Under the pieces are notes generated by a model that was not told the origin of the DNA, ran no database searches, and saw only the letters and a list, made by a program, of their open reading frames with translations. The translations under genes and the position numbers were made by a program. A stretch of 64,000 bases of DNA from an uncultured Chlorobiota bacterium (GTDB taxonomy: Bacteria > Bacteroidota > Ignavibacteria > UBA10030 > UBA6906): contig CAADGV010000033.1 of NCBI GenBank assembly GCA_900696645.1, positions 124,001-188,000 on the forward strand. Reading direction: 5' to 3'. The stretch's first letter is position 1. Every line of letters begins with the position of its first letter. Shown piece after piece: positions 19,157-28,708 of the stretch.

Positions 19157-20470
19157 ATGAAAATCACGGCCATAGAACCCGGCAGCCTCGCAGAAGAACT
19201 CGGACTACAAATTGGAGACGAGGTGCTGGAGATTAACGGCAAGCGGGTTGCCGACGTAATCGACTATCGTTTTTACGAGAATGATCCCGAAATCTCCGTT
19301 AAGATTGTTTCCAATGGAGAAATCACCATTTATGACATCGAAAAAGATGAGGGTGAACGGCTCGGCCTCGACTTCGAGGATTTCAAGATTCTCTCGTGCG
19401 GCAACGATTGTATTTTTTGTTTCGTAGATCAGAACCCGAAGGGGATGCGAAGCCAAGTCTATTTCCGAGACGGCGACTACCGGCTTTCCTTCATGTACGG
19501 TAACTACACCACCATGACGAATGCGGGCCCGGCAATTCTTCGCCGTATTATCCAACAGCGACTTTCTCCCCAATACATTTCAGTGCATGTTACCGACTAT
19601 GAGATTCGCAAGTTGATGATGGGATTGAAGAAGGATGATCTCATTCTTGAGAAAATCAAGCTCCTTCATGACAACGGAATCGATATGCACACGCAGATCG
19701 TCCTGTGCCCCGGGTTGAATGACGGTACGGCACTTGAAAGGACTGTGCATGATCTTTATCGCTTCAACAAACACGTCATCTCGCTGGCGATCGTTCCCGT
19801 CGGGCTTACGGATCATCGCTTCGGGCTGTACGATCTTAAGAAAGTTGATCAACAGTATGCCGTTGATTTGCTTGAGCGTGTTGAGGTATGGCAAGCCCTG
19901 TTCAGAAGTGAAACAGGGCGTTCGTTTGTCTACTGTTCTGATGAGTTGCATATTGTTGCGGGAAGGTCGATTCCCGGCGAAGAATACTACGACGGATTCC
20001 CGCAAACGGAGAATGGCGTCGGCCTTGTGCGTAGCTTCATCTCCGAATCAAAGAAACAGGCAAAGCGATTTCCGCAGAAGTTGTCCGCGAAAATGAAACT
20101 GACAATGGCGACTGCCGAGTTGGCATCCGGATTCATGCGAAGCGATATCTTGCCCTTGCTCAGCACTATCACTAATCTCGACGCAGTACTGCACACCGTT
20201 CCGAACACCCTCTTCGGATCAAGCGTAACGGTTGCTGGACTTCTTTCGGGAAAATGTTTACTTTCATCACTGAAAGGCAGGGAATTGGGGGATTTGTTGT
20301 TGTTGCCGCCCGACATTCTCAACAATGACGGTTTGTTTCTCGACGACATGACAGTCCCGCAACTTGAAGATGCTCTCAAAGTCCCGATATTTGTGTATGT
20401 CGGACGTTGGAGCGACGTACTCGAATATCTCACCGAACGGAGACAACGCGCTCGACTTGCTACTGTCTAA
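19157..20470 (+). CDS. DUF512 protein: PDZ domain plus CxxxCxxC Fe-S domain
   Basis: 437 residues. The N-terminal ~55 residues form a PDZ-like domain (ITAIEPGSLAEELGLQIGDEVLEINGKR). It is followed by CGNDCIFCFVDQNPKGMR with cysteines C81, C85, C88 in radical-SAM spacing, then the DUF512 region (HTQIVLCPGLNDG, IAIVPVGLTDHR, YCSDELHIVAG). Members are widespread in Firmicutes, Cyanobacteria and Chlorobi with no firmly established function. Starts 7 bp after mtaB and probably shares its mRNA. Whether it really cleaves SAM is inference. Confidence 0.85.
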   Translation: MKITAIEPGSLAEELGLQIGDEVLEINGKRVADVIDYRFYENDPEISVKIVSNGEITIYDIEKDEGERLGLDFEDFKILSCGNDCIFCFVDQNPKGMRSQVYFRDGDYRLSFMYGNYTTMTNAGPAILRRIIQQRLSPQYISVHVTDYEIRKLMMGLKKDDLILEKIKLLHDNGIDMHTQIVLCPGLNDGTALERTVHDLYRFNKHVISLAIVPVGLTDHRFGLYDLKKVDQQYAVDLLERVEVWQALFRSETGRSFVYCSDELHIVAGRSIPGEEYYDGFPQTENGVGLVRSFISESKKQAKRFPQKLSAKMKLTMATAELASGFMRSDILPLLSTITNLDAVLHTVPNTLFGSSVTVAGLLSGKCLLSSLKGRELGDLLLLPPDILNNDGLFLDDMTVPQLEDALKVPIFVYVGRWSDVLEYLTERRQRARLATV

Positions 20471-20508
20471 ATCATATTCACTTCCGCATTGTAAAACAGG
20501 TAAATAGC

Positions 20509-21288
20509 ATGTTGCGATTCCATTGCGTCGTTGTTTTCACCGTTTTCGTCTGTTCACCTCTTATCGCCGGCGAGCCGGAATTCTCCGGTCGGCATGCAAT
20601 TCAGCAAGATTTGTTTGCCAATTCAAATCCAAACTCTATTTTTGGCTCGTTGAGTGTACAGAGTCAGGAAGCAACGCAAACGAGGAAATCTGTTGGCCTA
20701 GCGGTATTGTATTCATTACTCCTTCCGGGATTAGGTGAACATTATGCGGACGGATTCAGCTCCGGCAAGTATTTCTCTATTGCCGAGGCTGCTCTGTGGT
20801 TGACGTACATAACCTTTGATGTTTACGGTACTTCACTGAAGGATGATGCCATTCGGTTTGCTGTGGCAAACGCAGGCATTGATCCTACAGGAAAAGATGC
20901 TCAGTTTTTTGTTGACATCGGCAACTTCCTAAATACGACAGAGTTTGATGAGAAGCGGAACAGGGAGCGCGATCCGCAGAGAACGTACGGCAACCGTGCC
21001 GGGTACTCCTGGAATTGGGGTCCTGCAGAGTTGCCCCAGAGCGACATCAACCGTGCGCTGTACAAAGACCAAAGAATCAGCGGCGACAATATGCTCAACA
21101 ACCGCAAGTTCGTCATTGCTGCAATTGTGATCAATCACGTTGCCAGCGCAATTAATGCAGCCCGGATGGCCATCTCATACAATCGGGAAATAACCGAGCA
21201 GTCAAGTCACTATCAGTTCAAGGCTGATGTGCTTGGCGGTCTTTCAAACCCGCACGGGGTTATGCTTACGGTCAGCCGGAGTTTTTGA
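20509..21288 (+). CDS. secreted or membrane protein, DUF5683-like
   Basis: 259 residues from ATG 20509, with a signal peptide (about 1-20, FTVFVCSPLIAG). A conserved-looking core at about 62-95, AVLYSLLLPGLGEHYADGFSSGKYFSIAEAALWLTY, resembles the DUF5683-type 'LPGxGQ-Y-G--W' membrane segment found in Bacteroidota. A second hydrophobic stretch is near 205-225 (FVIAAIVINHVASAINAARMA). Follows the DUF512 gene by 38 bp and precedes truA by 9 bp. Function unknown. Confidence 0.7.
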   Translation: MLRFHCVVVFTVFVCSPLIAGEPEFSGRHAIQQDLFANSNPNSIFGSLSVQSQEATQTRKSVGLAVLYSLLLPGLGEHYADGFSSGKYFSIAEAALWLTYITFDVYGTSLKDDAIRFAVANAGIDPTGKDAQFFVDIGNFLNTTEFDEKRNRERDPQRTYGNRAGYSWNWGPAELPQSDINRALYKDQRISGDNMLNNRKFVIAAIVINHVASAINAARMAISYNREITEQSSHYQFKADVLGGLSNPHGVMLTVSRSF

Positions 21289-21297
21289 CAATTTCCC

Positions 21298-22026
21298 ATG
21301 AGAAATATTAAGCTTGTTCTTGAATACGATGGTACGGATTTCGTCGGTTGGCAAAGTCAGCCCAACGGACGCAACGTACAGGATGAGATCACGAGTGTTT
21401 TGGATCAGATCCTTCAGGAGCCGATAACACTCATCGGCGCAGGAAGAACGGACTCCGGAGTTCACGCTCGCGGACAAGTGGCCAACTTCAAGACAAATTC
21501 TTCGTTGACTGTCAGCACGATACTCAATGCCCTCAATGGCACGCTGTCGGAGGATATTTATATTCACTCTGCCGAAGAGGTTGATGAGAAGTTTCATTCA
21601 CGCTTCGATGCAAAAGAACGGCTGTACAAATACTATATTTCCCTGAAACCAACCGCTATCGGGCGCCAGTATCAGTGGTTTGTGAAGTATGACTTGAACA
21701 TCAATCTCATGAATCAGGTTGCGCAACAGATTACCGGAGAACATGATTTTGAATCATTCACGAAATCTGAAGCCCTGGTGCCCCATTACCGCTGCACGAT
21801 CAAAACATCGCAGTGGACAAAAACACCTACCATGCTAATCTATGAGATTCGTGCCAACAGGTTTTTGCACGGGATGGTTCGCGCGCTTGTAGGGACAATG
21901 GTGGATATCGGCAGGGGATACATTCCTGTTTCCCAGTTCCAGGATATTATGGCAGCAAAAGATCGCCGCAAAGCTGGCATGGCTGTTTCGCCTGCGGGCC
22001 TTTTCCTGGAGGAGATTGTTTACTAA
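21298..22026 (+). CDS. truA: tRNA pseudouridine synthase A
   Basis: Converts U38-U40 of tRNA anticodon stems to pseudouridine. Catalytic D52 lies in GAGRTDSGVHARGQ; N-terminal LVLEYDGTDFVGWQSQPNGRNVQ and the later FLHGMVRALVGTMVDIGRG are standard TruA blocks. 242 residues. ATG 21298 is 9 bp after the preceding gene. Confidence 0.95.
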   Translation: MRNIKLVLEYDGTDFVGWQSQPNGRNVQDEITSVLDQILQEPITLIGAGRTDSGVHARGQVANFKTNSSLTVSTILNALNGTLSEDIYIHSAEEVDEKFHSRFDAKERLYKYYISLKPTAIGRQYQWFVKYDLNINLMNQVAQQITGEHDFESFTKSEALVPHYRCTIKTSQWTKTPTMLIYEIRANRFLHGMVRALVGTMVDIGRGYIPVSQFQDIMAAKDRRKAGMAVSPAGLFLEEIVY

Positions 22027-22100
22027 TTTGTTCAGCGCCTGCTTCCTGAGCGAGGCCTCGCCAACATTTTCGTTCTTTGTACATTTGCCTGCATACCGAC

Positions 22101-23636
22101 ATGCTCTCCAAAACCCTTTCTTGTGCAACATACGGTGTTAACGCCTACGTTGTAGAAGTAGAGTCGCATCTTGAAAACATGGTTCCCGGTTTCATCATCG
22201 TTGGTTTGCCCGATGGGGCGGTACGGGAGAGCCGTGAGCGGATCACTGCGGCAATCAAGAACTCGGGTCTTCCGTTCACGAAGAAGAAGATCACGGTAAA
22301 TCTTGCTCCCGCCGATATCAAGAAAGAAGGGTCCGCGTATGATCTTCCGATGGCGATTGGTATTCTCGCCGCAGGAGGAGAAGTACTCGACTCAATGCTG
22401 AATGACTTTGTTCTGCTTGGAGAGTTGGCTCTTGACGGCATGCTGCGTCCTGTACATGGTACATTGCCGATGGCGCTCGAAGTGAGAAAACGAAAACTGC
22501 GCGGAATGATTGTGCCAAAGGAAAACGGAAAGGAAGCGGCAATGGTAGAAGGGATTCAAGTGTTTCCAATGTCGTCGCTGAAGGAAACTGTTGAGTTCCT
22601 GAATGGCGACCTTTCCACCCGTTTACCGTTGAAGGTGGATGTGAATGACCTGTTCCTGAATGACCATCAGTGCATATCCGACTTTGCCGATGTGAAGGGG
22701 CAGGAGAATGTGAAGCGGGCATTGGAGGTTGCTGCTGCGGGCGGCCACAATATCATTATGATTGGACCGCCGGGGTCGGGCAAGACAATGCTTGCGAAGC
22801 GACTTCCGAGTATCCTCCCGCCACTTTCATTCGAGGAATCTCTCGAAACCACGAAAATTCATTCAGTCGCAGGTATGCTCCCGCCCGATACTGCGCTCGT
22901 TGCTACGCGCCCGTTTCGCTCTCCCCATCATACCATTTCTGATGCAGCGTTAGTTGGAGGCGGAACGGTTCCGCGCCCGGGAGAGATTTCGTTGTCGCAT
23001 CATGGAGTGTTGTTTCTGGATGAACTCCCTGAGTTTGCTCGTAACGTTCTTGAAGTGTTGCGCCAACCTCTTGAAGATGGCCGGGTTACCATCAGTCGAT
23101 CGAAGTTATCTGTCGATTTCCCTGCGAACTTCATGCTCGTATGTGCAATGAACCCCTGCCCATGCGGCTTCTACACAGACCCGAACAAGGAATGTACCTG
23201 CACGCAATTGATGATTCAGAAATACATGGCAAAGATTTCCGGGCCGCTGCTCGACCGGATTGATCTTCATATTGATGTGCCAGCCGTAAAATACAAGGAA
23301 CTCTCAAGCAAGGAGAGTGGCGAGAAGTCAGGTCAAGTTCGCGATCGTGTCATTCGAGCGCGGGAGATTCAGTCAAGACGCTTTCTTGACCGTAAAGGGC
23401 TCTTTTCAAATGCGGACATGCAGTCGCGAGAAATCAGGGAGTTTTGTCGTATCGACAGTCAAGGAGAAGAATTGCTGAAGATGGCTATTACAAAGCTCGG
23501 TCTTTCGGCTCGTGCGTACGATCGGATACTGAAGGTCGGCAGAACGATTGCCGATCTTTCATCCAGTACGGAAATTCGCCCCGAGCATATCGGCGAAGCT
23601 ATACAGTATCGGAGTCTGGACAGGAACCTGCAGTAA
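22101..23636 (+). CDS. comM: ComM/YifB-family Mg-chelatase-like AAA+ ATPase
   Basis: 511 residues. N-terminal Lon-protease-like domain (SCATYGVNAYVVEVE, FIIVGLPDGAVRESRERI), Walker A GPPGSGKTMLAK, Walker B VLFLDELPEF, cysteine-rich MNPCPCGFYTD with KECTC, and the C-terminal helical domain (SARAYDRILKVGRTIADL). ComM is a hexameric helicase that drives branch migration during natural transformation. The ATG 22101 starts the conserved N-terminus. A diverged relic of a second copy lies 8.6 kb downstream at 31749-31985 and shares a 46-bp identical core with 23243-23288 of this gene. Confidence 0.92.
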   Translation: MLSKTLSCATYGVNAYVVEVESHLENMVPGFIIVGLPDGAVRESRERITAAIKNSGLPFTKKKITVNLAPADIKKEGSAYDLPMAIGILAAGGEVLDSMLNDFVLLGELALDGMLRPVHGTLPMALEVRKRKLRGMIVPKENGKEAAMVEGIQVFPMSSLKETVEFLNGDLSTRLPLKVDVNDLFLNDHQCISDFADVKGQENVKRALEVAAAGGHNIIMIGPPGSGKTMLAKRLPSILPPLSFEESLETTKIHSVAGMLPPDTALVATRPFRSPHHTISDAALVGGGTVPRPGEISLSHHGVLFLDELPEFARNVLEVLRQPLEDGRVTISRSKLSVDFPANFMLVCAMNPCPCGFYTDPNKECTCTQLMIQKYMAKISGPLLDRIDLHIDVPAVKYKELSSKESGEKSGQVRDRVIRAREIQSRRFLDRKGLFSNADMQSREIREFCRIDSQGEELLKMAITKLGLSARAYDRILKVGRTIADLSSSTEIRPEHIGEAIQYRSLDRNLQ

Positions 23637-23737
23637 CCGGTTGGTTAACGTGATCAATAAAGGATGAAATTCACGTCAACGGTGGACGGCATGACTGTGG
23701 CTGTCAGGGTAGTTATTACAGCCATTACATGTGATTC

Positions 23738-24748
23738 TCATTTGCTGTGAGCCGATTCTTTGAGACGCTCCAATTCCTCCATTTGCCCCTTGACCGTCCG
23801 CTTAAGAGCCTTCAGACTGTCAATGTTCTTGTCAATTTCTTTTTCGTACTCTGCCTCATCCCAGTAACCCCGGTCCTCAAAATATCCTTTGAAAAACCAA
23901 TTGCGTTTCAGAGCATTCATATTCTCGGCAAATCTTCGCGCTCCAACTTTCGCTTCATCGGTCGTCTGCACTGCATTGTGGACTCCGAGCAGCAGACTGT
24001 CATAGATGGTTTTCTCGTTAATCACGGCACCGATGGTTCCACTTCCATCGTTCAACTTGGCAACAACCGCGTTCGCATTGGTAAGAAGAGTGTCGGCCTT
24101 CTGCACGACAACTTGAACGGATCCGGAAAGCTGATCAATATTGTTGAGCTGCACGGCGAGGCCAGAGTCTGCACGGCTGCTTATGTGTGCTAGATCTTTG
24201 TAGATATCGTCGCTCGCAATGAGCTTCCCTAACGTGCCGTGGCCCTGTTGCACAATCGTGAGGATTTGGTTTAGTTTGTCTGATGCGTCCCGGATGTTTT
24301 CCAAGATCACGACAGTACTATCAAGGACAGCAGTAAGACGCGTAGCTTCTCTGCTCTGAATAATGTCCCCGTCTTCGACATGTTCCCCAATGCGGGACCC
24401 GACCGCAATATCAACGTAGTAATTGCCGACAAGCCCTTCAGGGACAATCGTTGCGTAGGAATCCTTCTTGACAAAGCCCTGCATGCGTGAATCCAATTTC
24501 ATGTCGACGCGAATCTTGGTGTCGAAGGGCGACACCTCGACCTTATCAACAGTACCAATATCCACTCCGGCCATTCGGACAGCAGAGCCGGAGCGCACTC
24601 CTGACGCGGAAGAGAAGTATGCACTGACTTGAAACGTCGGATGAAAGAGACCCTCCTGGCTGCCGACGAGAAAGATTCCGGCAATCAGGGCGGTCAGACC
24701 AAGTACGACGAAAGTACCGGTGCGGATCGTTGAGAGTGAAGTCGTCAT
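23738..24748 (-). CDS. mlaD: MlaD-family MCE-domain lipid-transport protein
   Basis: 336 residues: one N-terminal transmembrane helix (about 10-28), one MCE domain (about 38-115, VSAYFSSASGVRSGSAVRMAGVDIGTVDKV), then a long helical region and a charged C-terminal coiled coil (EAEYEKEIDKNIDSLKALK...). It is the periplasmic substrate-binding ring of the ABC lipid transporter that keeps phospholipid asymmetry or transfers lipid between membranes. Lies 9 bp after mlaF in the same operon. The C-terminal tail is longer than in E. coli MlaD. Confidence 0.9.
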   Translation of the reverse strand: MTTSLSTIRTGTFVVLGLTALIAGIFLVGSQEGLFHPTFQVSAYFSSASGVRSGSAVRMAGVDIGTVDKVEVSPFDTKIRVDMKLDSRMQGFVKKDSYATIVPEGLVGNYYVDIAVGSRIGEHVEDGDIIQSREATRLTAVLDSTVVILENIRDASDKLNQILTIVQQGHGTLGKLIASDDIYKDLAHISSRADSGLAVQLNNIDQLSGSVQVVVQKADTLLTNANAVVAKLNDGSGTIGAVINEKTIYDSLLLGVHNAVQTTDEAKVGARRFAENMNALKRNWFFKGYFEDRGYWDEAEYEKEIDKNIDSLKALKRTVKGQMEELERLKESAHSK

Positions 24749-24757
24749 AGGTTTTCC

Positions 24758-25480
24758 TCAGGCAGCGGCAATGAATCGTTTCACAAATGTGTCGGTTGAG
24801 CCGGACATATCATCCAGCGTCCCCTCAAAGCATATCACCCCTTTGTCCAGAATGGCAACCCTGTCAGCGATGATTCGGGCGCACGCTATGTCGTGGGTAA
24901 CTGCTATTGAGGTCAGTGTATGTTGTTCCTGGAGATGCTGGATCAGGTGGCTGATGTCGCGCCCCGTGATAGGATCAAGGCCAGTTGTCGGCTCATCGTA
25001 CAGCATAATCTCCGGCCTGGTGATCAATGCACGAGCAAGCCCGATGCGCTTTCTCATACCTCCTGAAAGTTGAGAGGGCATTTTGTCGATCGCATCTTCT
25101 AATCCAACAAGACGAAGTTGTTCCGTAACTCTTGCGATGATTTCACCTTCATCCAGTAGCTCTCTGCGGCGTAAAGGGAACTCGAGATTGCCGCGCACGG
25201 ACATCCAATCATACAGTGCCGCACCTTGGAAGAGGTACCCCATTCGTCTGCGTAGCTTGTAGAGGTCCTCGGGATCCATCCCGATAATCTCCTCTCCACC
25301 AATGCGAATACTTCCCGAATCCGCGGCAATCAACCCTATGATGTTCTTCAGAAGCACGCTTTTCCCCGTTCCACTCGTACCGAGAATCACCAGTGTCCTT
25401 CCTTTTTCCACAGTGAGATTCACATCCCGCAGAATGGGCACACCGTCAAACGAAATCTGAAGATGTCGGATATCTATCAT
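24758..25480 (-). CDS. mlaF: MlaF-type ABC transporter ATP-binding protein
   Basis: 240 residues: Walker A LGTSGTGKSVLLK, ABC signature QLSGGMRKRIGLARAL, Walker B IMLYDEPTTGLDP, H-loop VTHD. It energises the MlaE permease. The start ATG 25480 overlaps the mlaE stop as ATGA; an ATG two codons earlier at 25486 is possible, while the much longer open frame upstream only shadows mlaE. Confidence 0.92.
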   Translation of the reverse strand: MIDIRHLQISFDGVPILRDVNLTVEKGRTLVILGTSGTGKSVLLKNIIGLIAADSGSIRIGGEEIIGMDPEDLYKLRRRMGYLFQGAALYDWMSVRGNLEFPLRRRELLDEGEIIARVTEQLRLVGLEDAIDKMPSQLSGGMRKRIGLARALITRPEIMLYDEPTTGLDPITGRDISHLIQHLQEQHTLTSIAVTHDIACARIIADRVAILDKGVICFEGTLDDMSGSTDTFVKRFIAAA

Positions 25481-26238
25481 CCCCATAGGAGTACGGTCAG
25501 TTTTGCCAAAACCAGGTCCGTGAAGAGAATAAGCAACGACGCAGTCACGACGGCATTCGTTGATGCATGACCAACACCTGCAGTTCCACCCGTGACAGTA
25601 TAGCCTTGCCTGCACCCGATAACTCCAATGATAAATCCAAACACCACGGTCTTCAAGATGGCGGGAATAATATCCCGCAACCAGAGTGAGTACACGGCTG
25701 AATGGAAGAAAAGGTTTGCTGAAACATGCGTCTCTGTGAGCGCAGCCACGAAAGCACCCAAGATTGCCAGAACATCGACAATGCCCGTGAGCAACGGGAG
25801 GAGCAGCGTGCATGCGATGACTCGCGTAACTACCAGGTATCTGAACGAGTTGATTCCTGAAACCTCGAGGGCATCAATCTGTTCCGTCACCCGCATCGAT
25901 CCCAGTTCTGCGCTGATGCCCGAACCGACCCTTCCCGTCACCATGAGTGCGGTCAGAATGGGCCCAAGCTCCCGAACGACGGAGATTGACACCATCGCGG
26001 GGACATACATTTCAGCGCCAAACCGGGCAAGGACGGGGCGTGATTGGATCGCAATGATTAATCCGATCATGAGTCCTGTTGTGCCCACAAGCGGAAGAGA
26101 CTTCGCACCGAGCTCATCGAGGTGCTTGAGTATTTCTTTGGATTCGTAGGGCGGGCGGAAAGCATCGCGAAGACAACGCCACGCGAAGCCTGTAGTGTTT
26201 CCAACCAGTCCGGCAAACCGAAGATATGCCGCTTTCAT
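25477..26238 (-). CDS. mlaE: MlaE-type ABC transporter permease
   Basis: 253 residues with an N-terminal amphipathic helix and about five membrane segments. Family motifs: SLPLVGTTGLMIGLIIAIQS, VVRELGPILTALMVTGRVGSGISAELGSMRVTEQIDALEV, and the C-terminal GFIIGVIGCRQGYTVTGGTAGVG. Inner-membrane lipid permease partnered with mlaF and mlaD. Its start overlaps the preceding small gene by 4 bp (ATGA), so four genes are translationally chained. Confidence 0.92.
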   Translation of the reverse strand: MKAAYLRFAGLVGNTTGFAWRCLRDAFRPPYESKEILKHLDELGAKSLPLVGTTGLMIGLIIAIQSRPVLARFGAEMYVPAMVSISVVRELGPILTALMVTGRVGSGISAELGSMRVTEQIDALEVSGINSFRYLVVTRVIACTLLLPLLTGIVDVLAILGAFVAALTETHVSANLFFHSAVYSLWLRDIIPAILKTVVFGFIIGVIGCRQGYTVTGGTAGVGHASTNAVVTASLLILFTDLVLAKLTVLLWG

Positions 26239-26453
26239 GAGCGAGCCGAACTTTCGATTGAGAGTTTGGAGATGTTGTCTTGCAATGTTTTGATCTGGTT
26301 GTAGAGACGAATCTTCTCCGAAAGAGCAGTTGCCGAATGCAGCTTCACTTTGAGCATGCTGATCGCAAATTCCAAATCCTCTTTTTGTGAGTTGCCTTCT
26401 GACAGCGTGTCTTCACGTGCTGCGATTCTTCCATTTTGTTTTCCGGTTAGCAT
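26235..26453 (-). CDS. small coiled-coil protein, first gene of the mla operon
   Basis: 72 residues, no family recognised. The sequence is highly charged and helical, with a heptad-like stretch from about residue 25 to 65 (DLEFAISMLKVKLHSATALSEKIRLYNQIKTLQDNI). No signal peptide or membrane segment. Start ATG 26453 is chosen because GGAGGA sits 7 bp upstream; a TTG five codons earlier overlaps that site. Its stop overlaps the mlaE start as ATGA. The coupling and the Shine-Dalgarno make it a real gene, perhaps a cytoplasmic partner of the transporter. Confidence 0.72.
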   Translation of the reverse strand: MLTGKQNGRIAAREDTLSEGNSQKEDLEFAISMLKVKLHSATALSEKIRLYNQIKTLQDNISKLSIESSARS

Positions 26454-26496
26454 TGTGTGTTCCTCCAAATCCTATATTCAAGAAGTCTCATTCGTG

Positions 26497-26546
26497 ACCT
26501 TATCCCCCAGCCCCTTCTCCTTGGAGGAGAAGGGGAGAGTTCGAAC
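26497..26546. repeat. dispersed palindromic (REP-like) repeat, copy A
   Basis: Perfect 10-bp arms CCCCTTCTCC (26511-26520) and GGAGAAGGGG (26526-26535) around TTGGA, with conserved flanks (ACCTTATCCC before, GAGAGTTCGA after). Nearly the same 45-50 bp occurs at 30036-30087. It lies between the ftsH 3' end and the mla operon. No T-run, so it is not an ordinary terminator. Confidence 0.75.
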
Positions 26547-26583
26547 AACCTTCGGGGGAGTCTTGCCATGCCTTTCCTTTCTC

Positions 26584-28704
26584 TCACGACAACTTCACCG
26601 TTTGACGTATGCCCGATTGTGCAACCGGCCTCTTCTTCGTATCCACAGCTGATGCCGGTGGAAGTCCCGTTACAGTCAGAATCTCCTTTTCGTCCAAGGT
26701 CTCCCGCTCCATCAGGGCTTCTGCGAGAGCATCCAATTGCTTGCGATGCGCCTTCAGCAACCGTATTGCTTCCTCATGGCTTTCGGAAATGATCTGTTGT
26801 ACTTCGGCATCAATGGTCTTTGCCGTTTCCTCGCTGAACGCCCTTGTTTCTGCATAACCTCCCAAATATGGATTTGCGTTCGACGTTAGTTGCACCATTC
26901 CGAGCTTTTCGCTCATCCCCCAGCGTGTCACCATCTGTCGGGCAAGATTCGTAGCCTGTTCGATGTCGTTCTCGGCCCCCGTGGTCTTCGAGCCGTACAC
27001 AATCTCCTCGGCTGCGCGACCTCCGAGGGTGCCGATGATTCTTGCGCGGATATATGATTCCGTGTAGTTGTACCGATCGCTTTCAGGTCGCTGATACGTT
27101 ACGCCAAGTGCCATGCCACGAGGCACAATTGTCACCCTGTTCACCGGATCTGCGCCCGGGACGACGAGACCGAGGATTGCGTGGCCACCTTCGTGGTATG
27201 CAATACGCTCTTTGTCCTCCGGTTTCAGGAAGATCGGGCGTTCGGGGCCGAGCACGATCTTCTCCAGGGCATCGAGGAAGTCTTTCTGATGAACCTCATT
27301 TTTGTGTTGCCGGGCTGCGAGGAGTGCCGCCTCATTCACAAGGTTCTTCAGATCGGCACCGGAGAATCCCGGTGTTGTTGAGGCAATCTCGGTCAGATGG
27401 ACGTCGCTTGAGAGTGGGACGGTCCGCGTATGGACTTTCAGAATAGCCTCACGGCCTTTCTTATCCGGGAGATTCACAACGACGCGGCGGTCGAAGCGTC
27501 CCGGCCTCAGAAGCGCCTTATCGAGCACATCCGGATGGTTGGTTGCCGCCAGCACGATGATTCCCTCCCGACCCGTGAAGCCATCCATTTCTGTCAGGAT
27601 CTGGTTGAGGGTTTGTTCCTGCTCGCTCGAACCACCGATGGAGACCTGGCCTCTCGCACGTCCGATGGCATCGAGTTCATCAATGAAGATGATCGAAGGG
27701 GCGTTCTCACGCGCCTGCTTGAAGAGGTCCCGCACTCTTGCTGCGCCCACCCCGACGATCATCTCGACGAACTCTGAAGCGCTCATCGAGAAGAATGGTA
27801 CGCCAGCTTCTCCTGCAACTGCTTTCGCTAACAGAGTTTTCCCTGTGCCGGGTGCGCCGACGAGCAGGACTCCTTTCGGAGCGCTCCCACCCAGACGGGT
27901 GTACCTCGATGGATCTTTGAGAAAGTCCACAATCTCAACTAATTCATTCCTGGCTTCGTCGATGCCGGCAACATCGTTGAACGAGACTTTTTGATCCGTC
28001 ATCTGATCATAACGACGGGCGCTGCTCTTGCCGAGGCCGAAAACCCCGCCACCCATAGCACCGCCTTGTTTCTTTAAGAGCCAGACATAGAACCCGATAA
28101 GCAATAGCCCGGGGCCAAAGCTATAGAGCATCGTCAGCAAAGGGCTGCGCTCCTCGTTGACCGGTTCGGCACTGATCTCGACACCGTGATCAATAAGGTA
28201 CCCTTCCAAGCCCCGATCAAAAAAAGCCGGTAACGTGGTGGTGAAATTCGTTACGGGTCTTGACTGTTGCCGACGCGCTATCCCTGACGAAGGCGTCTCT
28301 TTGATATTGGCGGAGTCCGGCGGGTACATGACGGGAACCTTGAAACGGCCTGCGATGGTCTCACCTTTTCCGTAGATTGCTTCTACATTTCCCTTCCCGA
28401 CTTCCTGCTTGAACAGAGTATAGGGCACTGTCGCAGGTGATTCCGGGCTGGGCATAAGTAGCATGACGAGAAGGTAGTTGGTCAAGAGAATCAGGGCGAA
28501 CCTCCACCACGTATTGGCTGGCGGCATCTTTGTCTCGGCTGCGTTGTTCTGCGAACCCGGTTTTGTGGCACGGGTGCTGGATCGCGTGGTTGAGGCGAAT
28601 TCAGCCTTGCCTTGTGGTTGTTCATTTGTTGAATTCACGGTTTCCTCCATGAAGAATGTTGTTTGATAGTGTTGTGAAATCTCTTTTTTGGCAGACGTGT
28701 TCAT
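26584..28704 (-). CDS. ftsH: ATP-dependent zinc metalloprotease FtsH
   Basis: Membrane AAA+ protease for quality control. From ATG 28704 it has 706 residues: a ~60-residue polar N-terminal extension, two transmembrane helices (about 66-84 and 190-210) around the periplasmic domain, Walker A GAPGTGKT (~283-290), [16 protein letters not shown] with [18 protein letters not shown], and the zinc site HEGGH (~504-508). The start is 5 bp after the ubiB stop; ATG 28650 is an alternative that removes 18 residues. The pair ftsH-ubiB is enclosed by two palindromic repeats. All catalytic residues are intact. Confidence 0.93.
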   Translation of the reverse strand: MNTSAKKEISQHYQTTFFMEETVNSTNEQPQGKAEFASTTRSSTRATKPGSQNNAAETKMPPANTWWRFALILLTNYLLVMLLMPSPESPATVPYTLFKQEVGKGNVEAIYGKGETIAGRFKVPVMYPPDSANIKETPSSGIARRQQSRPVTNFTTTLPAFFDRGLEGYLIDHGVEISAEPVNEERSPLLTMLYSFGPGLLLIGFYVWLLKKQGGAMGGGVFGLGKSSARRYDQMTDQKVSFNDVAGIDEARNELVEIVDFLKDPSRYTRLGGSAPKGVLLVGAPGTGKTLLAKAVAGEAGVPFFSMSASEFVEMIVGVGAARVRDLFKQARENAPSIIFIDELDAIGRARGQVSIGGSSEQEQTLNQILTEMDGFTGREGIIVLAATNHPDVLDKALLRPGRFDRRVVVNLPDKKGREAILKVHTRTVPLSSDVHLTEIASTTPGFSGADLKNLVNEAALLAARQHKNEVHQKDFLDALEKIVLGPERPIFLKPEDKERIAYHEGGHAILGLVVPGADPVNRVTIVPRGMALGVTYQRPESDRYNYTESYIRARIIGTLGGRAAEEIVYGSKTTGAENDIEQATNLARQMVTRWGMSEKLGMVQLTSNANPYLGGYAETRAFSEETAKTIDAEVQQIISESHEEAIRLLKAHRKQLDALAEALMERETLDEKEILTVTGLPPASAVDTKKRPVAQSGIRQTVKLS

Positions 28705-28708
28705 ATCC

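Noticed and set aside
25487-25813. longer N-terminus for mlaF
   Set aside because: Overlaps mlaE completely and lacks ABC features; ATG 25480 fits the ATGA overlap.
26511-26535. Rho-independent terminator after ftsH
   Set aside because: No T-run on either strand, and the same sequence recurs at 30036, so it is treated as a repeat.
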